Translations under genes and position numbers: made by a program
Shown here: in pieces, positions 1 through 10,600 of the stretch
Numbering within the stretch: position 1 is the stretch's first letter
Layout: the number at the start of each line of letters is the position of its first letter
Source: Corylus avellana
Lineage: Eukaryota; Streptophyta; Magnoliopsida; Fagales; Betulaceae
DNA length: 64,000 bases
NCBI RefSeq assembly: GCF_901000735.1
Contig: NC_081545.1
Coordinates: forward strand, 27,929,513-27,993,512
Reading direction: 5' to 3'
Notes under the pieces: generated by a model
The model's database searches: none
What the model saw: only the letters and a program-made list of their open reading frames with translations
Told to the model about the DNA's origin: nothing

Positions 1-109
1 TACCTGTTTAGTGATGAACTCTATATGATAAAGTATGCAACTGTATAATCATGACGATTTTCCATAGGTGTGATCTAGATATATGATACATGCTCATAAT
101 CATAAGTAA

Positions 110-455
110 GAGCATTCCCAATGGAAGAGCCATATTTTTATGTAAAATGGCTTTTCAAAACTCACTTTTATCTAGTTTAGCTAAGCCATTTTTAAGTGTC
201 TCCACATCCGATTAGCTATATTTCTAAAAAAAATGTGGGAAAAGATTTGGGAAAAAGATAAAGCAGGAGAGAGAAACACTAAAAAATAAAATGGCTCCCT
301 TAAAAAGTGCTGCTATATTTAACTTTTTTTTTAGCTCTTCTAATCAAATATCTATTTTACATATATTTTTGGCTCATCCAATGTGGGAGGTTTTTTGAAC
401 ATTTTAAGAGCCATTCTAGATAAAAGTAACATTTGGCTTTCCATTGGGAATGCTC
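110..455. mobile_element. Tourist/Harbinger-like MITE with TAA target duplication
   Basis: The ends are inverted repeats: GAGCATTCCCAATGG on the left and its near-perfect complement ending GGGAATGCTC on the right. TAA flanks both sides (107-109 and 456-458), as expected for PIF/Harbinger-type insertion. The 346-bp interior is AT-rich and non-coding, so this is a non-autonomous element. The superfamily is inferred from the 3-bp duplication and the TIR only. Confidence 0.75.
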
Positions 456-1270
456 TAACGGTGATAGTCCAACAGTATAGTCTACCCAAGATATTACCCA
501 TTCTCAGCAGGGTTGGCGCTATCCTAAGGGACCTGTAATATAACAACAGCGCCACGGATATTGTACGCTACCATCCATAACACTAAGGGCACGATTGAGT
601 CCGACCTCGGGTGGCCCACACCACTAATGATGTCTGTCCTGTAGTGACCGTCCATTAAGGCTACGCCAGTCACGAAACAACCATTGGATCCAAAGCCCAT
701 ATATCAACACACACATTTGATCATAAATTTAACATGTATAGTAAGTCCATGGCTATTATCCTGCACGTACCGGTTTACCATGTCATACGATGCAATTTAT
801 CTTGTCTGTATTTTACATGCATGCTTTTACAAGTCTCACTTTTGTTAACATGTTAAGTACAACGTTTTTCACAAATGCTAGAGTTCATTTGCAGTAGAAA
901 ATATGTTTCCGTGAGAGTTGCAAATATACATGTTTTGGTACACAAAATAGACGCGCAAATGTGGGAAAATAAATGGCGAGCATTATGTGAGTTAAAACTC
1001 ACCTGGGTCGATTAAATCCTCCAAGTAATCCTCCAACAAATTTGGGTTCTCCAAATTTGTGAAAAATCCTTCCATTAGTCCTAATTTTACTAACACAACC
1101 CTAGCTTGAAAACAGGGGGCGTTGGGTGCTTAGCCAAAAAGGCCATCTCCTGAATGTCATTTGACCCACTTATTTTTCCGAGCTTTCTAATGGTCTCTTA
1201 TGCTATCAAAAGGCTTTCTAATACTATTCTAAGCATAACAATGTCCTTGAACAGTAAGATTAAATCTAAG
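456..1270. other. non-coding stretch, no gene seen
   Basis: I see no conserved protein frame or RNA gene here. If the CER1 reading of the CACTA flank is right, this is intron or 3' flank of the CER1-like locus. Confidence 0.4.
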
Positions 1271-4075
1271 TGATGTACAAATTTAATTGTACTCGCAAAC
1301 GCACGAGTTGTGTGCAATATAGCGTGTGTGCAAGTGCGGGGTCGATCCACAGAGAATTGTGTTTGTGAAATTTAATTTCTAACTAAATCCATTATATCTT
1401 AACCTAGTTCCGAATGATTTTGATTTTGAAAATAAACAAACATAAACTAAATAAAATAAAAATAATCAAAAGATAAACGACTAAGGTTTTAGAATTCACC
1501 TCACCAAATCAAAGCATACATTCTCATGTTTTCATTCATGCATCCGACAAACAATTAAACCTTATACATGTTCTATTGTTTTTTATAAACCAATTGAATC
1601 ATTCGATGAATCCATCTCTATTACAAATCACAACGAATATCCAATTGAGATAAAATCGTCCACTGTATCCGTAAATCATAATGGATATAAGTCTCAATCA
1701 AATCATTCGATGTATCCGTTGAATGAAACACAACGAATATCCAACGTTTTTACGATTTATAAACAACAATCAATCACAATTTTGTCACACAATTGAATTG
1801 AAACGAATATACATTACATTAAACGACGGATTTATGCGAACAAAACATAAAAATATAAAACTAATCAATGGTAAGGCTTCATCTTCAACCTTAGTGGAAG
1901 ATTTAGCCTCACATGACAAAAGAAATCATAAAGAAACTAAATTACTTCATTAAATTTAAAAACTTATAAAAGAATTCAAGTTCCAAAGTACAAAAACCCA
2001 CAAAACACGAAAAACGACCAAGAACGGCACCCTCGACGCGTCTCTGTCCGTTTACAATGAAAAAGAATGATATTTATAAGCTAAGTTTAGGGTTTCAGCG
2101 CTACTAGGTCGGCTGAGTGCGCTCGATCGCACTCGTGCAACAAGTTTCTTGTTGCACAGGGCGCGAGTGCACTCGCTCGCACTAAATGTGCGCTCGAGCG
2201 CACTTCCAATTGGAATTAGCCCACTCTTGTAAAACATGACTTTGTAGATCTTTGAGTTAACTTTCTAATGACACCAAGATGACCTCAATCCGATCTATAC
2301 AACTCTAGATATGGCCTTTTTAGTGGGACTTGTCGGGTGTAAATTATCGCTCAATCCCAATTTCCTGCCAATGCTCCATGAAGTGTCTTAAGCCCCAGAA
2401 TTAATAAAATGAGTTGCAAATATCACCTTAAAGCCGCATTTCTCTCTTAACAACCTACAAATCACTAAAACACCAAAACTAACCAAAAACATCAGAAATT
2501 AACACAGCTAAGAGCTTAACAAACATAAGTTAAGGGGCCCAAATATACAATATTTGGCACTCATGACTAAGCAAAAAGGAAACGCTAACCAATGACAAAG
2601 CTTACAACAACTAAGCTATTAGAACAAAACTTGAAGAAAATGGTAAGGATTACCTCAATCGAGCAAGTCCTCCAAGTAAACTCCACCAACACTCACAAAA
2701 TCTCACCACTCTCACAAAACCAAAATGACAGAGTTTCCTTAAGCTTCTGGGTGGAGAAAATTGTTTTGTGCTAAAATTATTCATATTTTAGCCCCTTAAT
2801 TTATATTTGTTAATCTCTTAGCTTTGTTAGTTTGTGCAATTTTACTTCTTCTTTGTGTTTTATGTCTTTTTATAGGTTTTTGAGGAAAATGAAGCATTCT
2901 GGAAAATTCAAACTTAAAGGGAAATTTTGGGAAATTCTGGAAATGAGAAGTCTAGACTTGAGCCATGAAGCTGTGCGCTCCAGCGCACATTGCCTAGGAT
3001 TGATCGCAGGAGTGTGATCGAGCGCACCACCCATGCGATCGAGCACACTCAAGTGTTGGAGAAATTTTAGACACGCGGCAAGGCTCTTTTTTCTTCCCAA
3101 ACTAGGTTTTCCAAGTCCTAGTTGAACTAGGACCTTAGACCTACGAGTTTACAAGGATTTCTAGGGTTTCTACGTCTCTCCTAAGCCCTATAAATAGACC
3201 TTTAAGCCTCACAACTCAAGACACTATTGAATAGACAAATTTTTATATGCTTGCTTGGAGAGGAGAATTTGGAGGCTACTTTTAGGAGCGGTTTTCGATT
3301 CTTTCTTTTCCCTTTATTTTAATTATGTGTAACTAAATACTTTAGTAGGATTAGATTGAAGCTCTAATTATGTTTCTCTAATATTTCAATATTGGCGCCT
3401 TTGTGATTATCATATTGTGATGCTTAACTTAATTAATTCTTGTTTTATTGAATTCCTCATATGACTGTGCCTGATCAACATTTGCATATTGTATGGATTA
3501 GTTATTTAAGTCAATTTGGATGATCGAGTCCTGGGCTTAATAGAGTGACAAAAAAATCTTCTCACGGGTTATTGGGTTAATCAACATGAAAAACCGGGAG
3601 TAGACACCCATGCCCTAGGTTCCATGTGTTTCTCGATTTTCATAGATTTATGCTTTCTTAAAGAACAACTTAGTAAGCACCCATGCTAAATCCTTTAAGA
3701 AATAAAAGAATTAGAGCAGACGCTGATGCCTAATTTATTGCTTAGGGAAATCAATAGCTTAAAGAGTAAACACCCATGCCCTTAGGATGGCACACATTTG
3801 GTATTCTTGATATGATTGTAACATTGGCATATTGTTATATTATTGAGCATGATTAGTGGTAGATATCAAAGTCCTGCCTTTTCATTTATCTTTATTTATT
3901 TTTATAATATCAATTTCGTGACAAAATTGGTATTTAATTTAGAAAGTTAATTCTAAGCAAAATCAATAATCCTCGTGGGAATGATCTCTTATTTGCCGCA
4001 GATCTTCTGCACTTGGGAGTTAAAACGTACAGAGTACTCGCCTATTAATTTTGGTGGGTATTTGGCACAACAAAA
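1271..4075. repeat. unclassified retroelement-derived DNA with inverted edges
   Basis: The left edge (about 1275-1400) holds a run of the type 'tgcaagtgcggggtcgatcc'. The right edge (about 3960-4070), read on the other strand, has a comparable layout: a short GC-richer motif, then 'cccacgaggatt' and AT-rich sequence. Between them are GCGC-type palindromes (2110-2205, 2968-3050). No gag or pol frame is visible. This looks like decayed non-autonomous LTR-type DNA, but I cannot assign a family or exact ends. Confidence 0.3.
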
Positions 4076-4461
4076 ATCGAATAGGGTGGAGGGGTATTTA
4101 TAAGGGATGAGTTTGAGGGAAAAATGGTGAATAACACGAAAGGGGAGAGCGCTCGTGGTATTACAGGGACCGAATGCTTGTGTACTATTGCTCAGAGGGG
4201 TCAGGTGGTAGGTGACACGCGCGGATAAAAGCCAACGGTCAACAAAAGGTCAACGAGTGCTCGACATAGTCCCCACACGAGCGTTAGTGTACGGTTGCTA
4301 GGTAAGGGCTCGTGTGTGGTCCCGTACATGAGCGTTCGTCTACTGTAGCTCCGAGATCCAAAAATTTAATAAATGCCCCTTCAGGTGTCCCTAGTGACCT
4401 AAAGCCCAATTTACCTTCTAATTAAGCTGTATTTAAGCCTAATTGATTAGTTGGGTTACTA

Positions 4462-4709
4462 CATGACCCAACGGAGGGTCACCAAGGTGACCCGCCATGG
4501 GTCATAGAGAGTCAATTGTGACCCCATGGGTCACCTTGGCGACCCACCGTGGGTCACAAGTGACCTTCCGTTGGGTCACCTTGGTGACCAACCGTGGGTC
4601 ACAAAGTGACCCAACAGAGGGTCACTTGTGACCCCGTGGGTCACCAAGGTGGCCTGCTGTGGGTCATAAAGTGACCCAACAAAGAGTCACTAGTGACCCT
4701 GTGGATCAC
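4462..4709. repeat. GGGTCAC/GTGACCC palindromic array
   Basis: GGGTCAC and its complement GTGACCC alternate about every 15-25 bp through this interval, often joined as GGGTCACCAAGGTGACCC-like palindromes. The array is flanked by a T-run (from about 4710) and AT-rich DNA. It has no coding content. It resembles the GC-rich interior of some non-autonomous elements elsewhere in the window (see 38353-38998), but its motif is different. Confidence 0.65.
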
Positions 4710-5498
4710 TTTTTTTCTTTCTTTTTTTTTTTTTATCAATATAATAATGATAATAATAATTTTTTATTTGTAAATAAGGGTATAAAGGTCTTTTTACCCT
4801 TTCTACGGTCTAATTTAACCTCAATCTCTAAAAAGATCAAAATCTTAAAGGTTTTAATCTTTGGGGAGGAGGGTGGGGAGTGTTTGCAAAAGACGTGACA
4901 TTTCAAAGGGGTAAGTGAAGTTACCTCTTTAATTAATCAACACAACACACGTTTTCACAAAATAGAGTTCATAGTAGATCAAAATGTATTTTTATCAGAG
5001 TTATAAAGATGCCTGTTTAGTACACATAAAATAGTCGTGTAATGCGGGAAAAGTACAACAAGTATTCATGTGAGTTTGTACTCATTTGTGTCTTAAGGCT
5101 CTCCACCATAAAATCCTCTTAAAGCTCCACAATCTCGAAGTCTGAGAATAGACCTATCATTAGTTTTAAACTCAAGCTAGAGCTAGCCTTAGAACCAAAT
5201 ATGTTCAAAACAAACTTTTTGCCTCACCATTGAACGTTTGGACAGAAAGGCTCGAACATTCGGCCAAGACACCGAACATTATCATCAAAAGCTTAAATTA
5301 TTGGGAATAATTATTAGTAGTTTAACATGATATCATATGAAAGGCTCTAAATTCTAATATCGTCTCAATAATGTATCTCTCATTTCAATTAAACTATCTA
5401 TACATGTTGATCAACTCAAAAGTGAAAAAAGATGTTAAAATTTAATTTAATAATTAAATTCATCACTTCTCAGCAATTAAAAATTTTTGGTTTCTAAC
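4710..5498. other. AT-rich non-coding stretch
   Basis: A poly-T/AT-rich tract is followed by low-complexity DNA. I see no gene. It ends next to the putative CER1-like splice donor at 5498-5497 (minus strand). Confidence 0.4.
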
Positions 5499-5509
5499 CT
5501 CACAAGAGT
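5499..5509 (-). pseudogene. CER1: continuation of the CER1-like exon left of the CACTA insertion
   Basis: On the minus strand the bases beside the CACTA end read ACT-CTTGTGAG and then GTTAGA, a plausible splice donor. Joined to the exon that stops at 58007 and counting the duplicated trinucleotide (AGT on plus) once, this continues the CER1 family segment N-M-H with S-C-E, as remembered for plant CER1 proteins. The fragment is too short to stand alone. The call rests on the matching 3-bp target duplication and the expected codons together. Confidence 0.55.
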
Positions 5510-5957
5510 CACTACAAAAAATCATTGGTTTAGTGACGTGGCTACTGTTCATTTGAGTTATGCCACGTCACTGAATTGTAACGTGTTAAACTATAACACG
5601 TTACTATTATTTTTTGTAACGTATGTTTTTTTAACCGTCACCATATGGTGACGTGGTATAAATGACACGTTACCATATGGTAACGTGTTATTATAACACG
5701 TTACCATATGGCAACGTGGCATAACAACACGTTACCATATGGTAACGTGTTGTTATGCCACGTTGCCATATGGTTACAATTTTAAATAAATTAAAAAATA
5801 AAATTTTTTTAATTTATTGATGATAAAAAGATTTTTTCAAGCAGTATTCTTTGCATCATTTGCTAGGTGAGAAGTGTATATTTTATACAAGTGTAATTGT
5901 AAATGATTATACAATTTTGTTGACATTAATTCATTATATTATTAATAACTTTGAGAA
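5510..5957 (+). mobile_element. left end of a CACTA transposon, cut by the gap
   Basis: It begins CACTACAAAAAATCATTGG and carries subterminal inverted copies of GTAACGTG (5570-5765). It matches 48515-48901 almost base for base but has about 60 bp of extra subterminal repeat and a few substitutions, so it is a separate copy. It stops at the N run. AGT precedes it (5507-5509), the same trinucleotide that follows the right CACTA end at 58006. Confidence 0.85.
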
Positions 5958-5977
5958 NNNNNNNNNNNNNNNNNNNN
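5958..5977. other. assembly gap (20 N)
   Basis: Twenty N bases, probably a placeholder of unknown true size. On the left is CACTA interior; on the right is the middle of a LINE reverse transcriptase. Neither repeat is complete, so the join is not supported by the sequence itself. Confidence 0.98.
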
Positions 5978-7630
5978 CACCTTGATTTTCTGCAATGCTA
6001 GGCCTGCCCAGTTACGCTACTTGCGGAGTTTGTTCTTGTTGTTTGAAGCTGTTTCCGGATTGAAGGTTAATTTGGCTAAATCGATGCTTATCCCGGTGGG
6101 GAATGTGGAGCAAGTGGCTTCGTTAGCCGGCATTTTAGGGTGTGAGGCAGCTACTTTGCCAGTGAAGTACCTTGGTCTCCCGTTGGGAGGCTCTTGTAGG
6201 TCCAAGCATATTTGGGATGGAGTGATCGAGAAGATTGAATACCGGTTGGCCAGCTGGAAAAGGGTGTTTTTGTCGAAAGGGGGTAGGGTCACCCTTATTA
6301 AGAGCACTCTTGCTAACATGCCCACTTATTACTTGTCTCTTTTCCCTATTCCGGTGAGTGTTGCTAAGCGCATTGAGAAGCTTCAACGCAATTTTCTTTG
6401 GGGAGGGATAGGCGAAGAGTTCAAATACCACTTGGTGAAGTGGTCGCAGGTTTGCACTCCGATCAAGGAGGGAGGGTTGGGGATCAGGAATTTATTGGTC
6501 TTCAACCGCGCTCTTTTAGGGAAATGGTTGTGGCGTTATGGCTCGGAAAGAGATGCTTGGTGGAGAGTTGTTATAGATGCGAAGTTTGGAAGTTTATGGG
6601 GAGGATGGTGTTCAGTTGAGCCTGGAGGCACGCTTGGGGTAGGATTTTGGAAGAATATTAGGAAAGGGTGGGAAACTTTCAAAGGCTTTACGAGATTTGT
6701 AGTGGGGGATGGGTCTAGGATTAGCTTTTGGCATGATTGGTGGTGTGGAGATTCAGCTCTCAAGATAGCTTTTCCGATCCTTTATAGTATTGCTTGTGCA
6801 AAGGAGGCCTCCGTTGCGGATAACGTGGAGATGCTAAGGGGATCCAACCAGTGGAACGTGAGTTTCTTGAGGGCGGCTCATGATTGGGAGGTGGAGGCCT
6901 TTGCCTCTTTTTTCCAGGTGTTACATTCTACAGGAGTGAGAAGAGGGTCGGAAGATAGATTATGGTGGAACCCTTCCAAAAGAGGTACCTTCAAGGTCAA
7001 GTCTCTCTTTCTATCCTTGGCATGCTCGGAAGGGAGGAGATTCCCCTGGAAGAGTGTGTGGCGGACACAGGCTCCTCCAAGGGCAGCTTTTTTTGCGTGG
7101 TCGGCGGCTTGGGGGAAAATTCTGACCTTAGATAACCTCAGAAAGAGAAATGTGATTGTGGTAAACAGATGTTGGATGTGTAAGAAGAGTGAGGAGACGG
7201 TGGATCATCTTCTTATTCATTGTGAGGTAGCGTCTGCTTTGTGGAGTGCCTTTTTTGGCCGTTTTGGGTTATCATGGGTGATGCCTGGTCGGGTTGTCGA
7301 GTTGCTAGCATGTTGGTGGTCTGCAGGAAGGGGGGGGAGTGCTGCAGTCTGGAAGATGGTGCCCACTTGCTTTTTTTGGTGTTTATGGAGAGAGAGAAAT
7401 AATAGGTGCTTCGAGGACGTGGAGAGGTCTTTCGAGGACTTTTTATCCTATTGTTTTCATGCTCTGTATCTTTGGACTGTAGCGTTTGTTTTTCCGGTTT
7501 CGATTAGCTATAATGATTTCCTTGTACGTTTTTCCCTTTCTAGTTAGGTGATCCTCCTTGTATACTTCCAGTGTACTTCGGGGCGCCTACGCTTTTAATA
7601 AAGTCAGCTACTTACTTATCAAAAAAAAAT
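5978..7630 (+). mobile_element. L1-type LINE, 3' part of ORF2 (RT C-terminus and zf-RVT)
   Basis: An open frame at 5982-7547 starts with TLIFC, the residues that normally follow the FADD active site of LINE reverse transcriptase, so the catalytic core is lost in the gap. The rest of the RT and thumb follows (KVNLAKS, YLGLPLGG, SKGGRVTLIKS, NFLWGG). Next comes a zf-RVT domain around residues 350-425 with the pattern W-x-Cys-x2-C and H-L-x2-H-C. The frame ends at TAG near 7545. The 3' tail ends TACTTATCAAAAAAAAA, shared with five other LINE pieces here. The frame is intact to its stop, so this is the youngest LINE in the window. It lies antisense in, or next to, the last visible TFIIIC intron. 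Confidence 0.9.
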
Positions 7631-7678
7631 ATATATATAACTGCTCAACCAACAATAAAGAAAAATAAAGGGTCTTAC

Positions 7679-10600
7679 CGACACACAGATTAATTAAGGG
7701 ATTCTCTGGCAGCAGTTTATAAGCTTCAAGGTATTTACTCGCAGCATGTTGATGGTTGCTGGCCATGGTAAACTGATGCCCATATATGATAATGGGAGGT
7801 ACACAATCTAGAAGTTTGCCTAACATAGCACGGAGAAACTTGCAATGCCTTGAATCACGATTCTCCAGTCTACAATACAGTACAAACACCCACCAAAGGA
7901 TAATTTAATGTTGAAAATTCCAAGTATAAACAAAACCACCATGGTCTAAACAAAACCACCATGGTCCTAATTGATTTTTTATGAACGTTAAGAAAAAGGT
8001 CTTGTGTTCTAGTTGATGCAATTCAGTCCTTCCAATTACCCACAAAAGAAAGTGAAAGAAAGGGAACAACACGTTATTTTAGACAGATATACTAGTTATA
8101 ACACAGCTTATGAATGCATGGAAGGCAACAAGATAGTTGCCAAGGTCATCTAACAAGGTTTAGCAACTAGGGATTGCTAATTACAACTTTTTGAGTTTCA
8201 TCAAACATATTCACTTCAAAACATGAAAAGTCAATATATTCACAAACCTATTAATTTAACGAAAAAGGTATAAAGGAAGAAAATACATTTAATCTGTAAA
8301 TTCATGCTTTTAATGAAAGCCTGAAGTCCTAAAGAAAGTCAGACATGCGAAGTAGAACTAGTAGTGGGATGAATAATTGAAGTTTGAAGAGTTATATAGG
8401 ACATATTCAGTCTAGAAAGATTGACAAGGACTACTAACAGGGAAATTATGTTTTTAGTACTGAAACTTTCATGTAAAGCACTAAGTCATTCTCCCCATAC
8501 CGGGTCTTTCTCTTGATATTGGGTATTTCACAAAATTTACACATCATATGCTCCCGCTCAGTCCTACTTAGGCTAGAAACTTAAGCTTCTAAAGTATCCT
8601 TCCATACAATTCAGATTTAAGTTCCAATCTGGTTTAATATCATCTGCAAATAGCATACACCACAGGACCTTATTCTGGATCCATCCAGTGAGTTCATTCA
8701 TAAACGGTTCTAAAAAAATAAGGACTTGATGCTTATCTTTGATGTAAACCTATTATAGATGGGAACTCCCTTTGATTTCTCTACTAGTTCTTACAATAGT
8801 CACTGTCCATCTTAAACATCTCTATCACATGAATAATACTTTAGTGGAACCTTTTTCTCTTTCCTAAAAACCCAACAAACTAACTTCCTAGATATCCTTT
8901 CCAGGCTCTTAAGAAATAACACAGCCCTACTCCTACAACGCAGTCTTCAAAATGGTGAATTGGGAGTGGAAACGATAGCAGCTGGTGACAACCTGATAGA
9001 AGTACCTTCAGTAGTGGCTGGAGTAAAACCCCCTCTGATGATTTCATAATCAATCATACAGATGTGAAATGGCATCTTTTCAGAAGTCAGATAGACCGTT
9101 GCAATCATATTTTCCTGAGTCGATAAAAATCATATGAAGATCTTTACTCCTTATCAATATTTTTCTAGAAATTGCCTTATCAAGGCAATAGTTTCCCTGA
9201 CTCATTGTCATGGCATCTAACCAAATTGGATTTGACAACCACCCTGTTTTTTGTTTTAAGCTATACTCAAGCACTCTATCCCATAATTTCATGGTGTTTC
9301 TCAGTAAAAACCTGACAGAAAAATAACAAAACAAAGTGGGGTGCTTACTAGTATACAAAGCTATTTAATAACAAGAAAAATTATTAACAACATATTTTCC
9401 ACATATAAAGATCAAATACCTTGAAACTACTTTGTAATAGCAATTCCAGGCCGAGAGGCTGTATGAATGCTGCTGAACAATGTATTTTACACAGTCAAAT
9501 CCATGCTTAGGATCCGTTGTATTGTATGCTATCTCTGTAGAATATTACAGAAAGTACCCACCTTAGCAAGTGTGAAAATATATGCCATATCTTCCTTCAA
9601 AGAAGCATTAAATCAAACTGTCTTTCGATGAGGGTATCCTACTAAACAGAATTTTAAATTGGTATTTCGACTAATAGTAGATAGTAGATATTAAGAAAGT
9701 ACAAGTTCTTCATAGTAGAGGACTTACGAGCTCCAAGAGATCGAAGCTCCTCCTTCTTCTCTGCAGACAGCATGTTATGAGCTAATCTTAGAGTGAGATT
9801 AATAATCTCCAATGCTTCCCAATACCTTCTCAAGGAAGCCAGTGATTTACACAACTATAAATAAGACAATAAATATGTCAAGAGCAATAATAAAGCAACC
9901 TAAAGTAAAAGAAAGGGTTCAATAATTACTAACATCTATTATAAGGCTATGATGCTCTTCATCTTTTAGAAGATTAGGCAGGGGAGGTTCTCGGAGCACT
10001 TCTTGCTGAAAGCATCCCAGACAGTTTGTCAGGAGAAGATCTTACAATTTATTACTTAGATATTGAGTCATTAAGCAACTCACAACATAACAAAAACAAT
10101 TTACCGGTTGCTCATCATCTGAATAATCACTTTGCCAATCAGCCCCTGAAGCCAGTGCCTCGGCTTTCTTTTTCTCCCTTAATGTTTCCTTCTTCTGAAG
10201 TAACCGCTTTGCTCTAGCAGCTTTTGACCTAATTCAAAGCATTGACCAAAAAATTAGATGAAGTCAGATCAGGGTAGATATGGTACAGGAGAAAATAGTC
10301 TATGAACCTAGCATTCACAAGCATTAACAAAACAATAAACCAAAAGTCTTAACAACTCAAACTATAATAGAATAGATCAAAAATATGAAAGGTAAATAAA
10401 ATAGCCTTCTTTTAAAGACAATAATACTGAATAGTTTCATGAATAGGATTCAGAAATTAAACCAGTGTGGACCCATTGGAAAATAGAGTATCAATACAGA
10501 TTTACTGGACTAGGGAAGAACTCAACCTCAAGATTTAATGGTTATTGAAAAGCCATAAGCCATAAGCCAAAAAGACATGTTTGAATTCGAAGATTATGTT

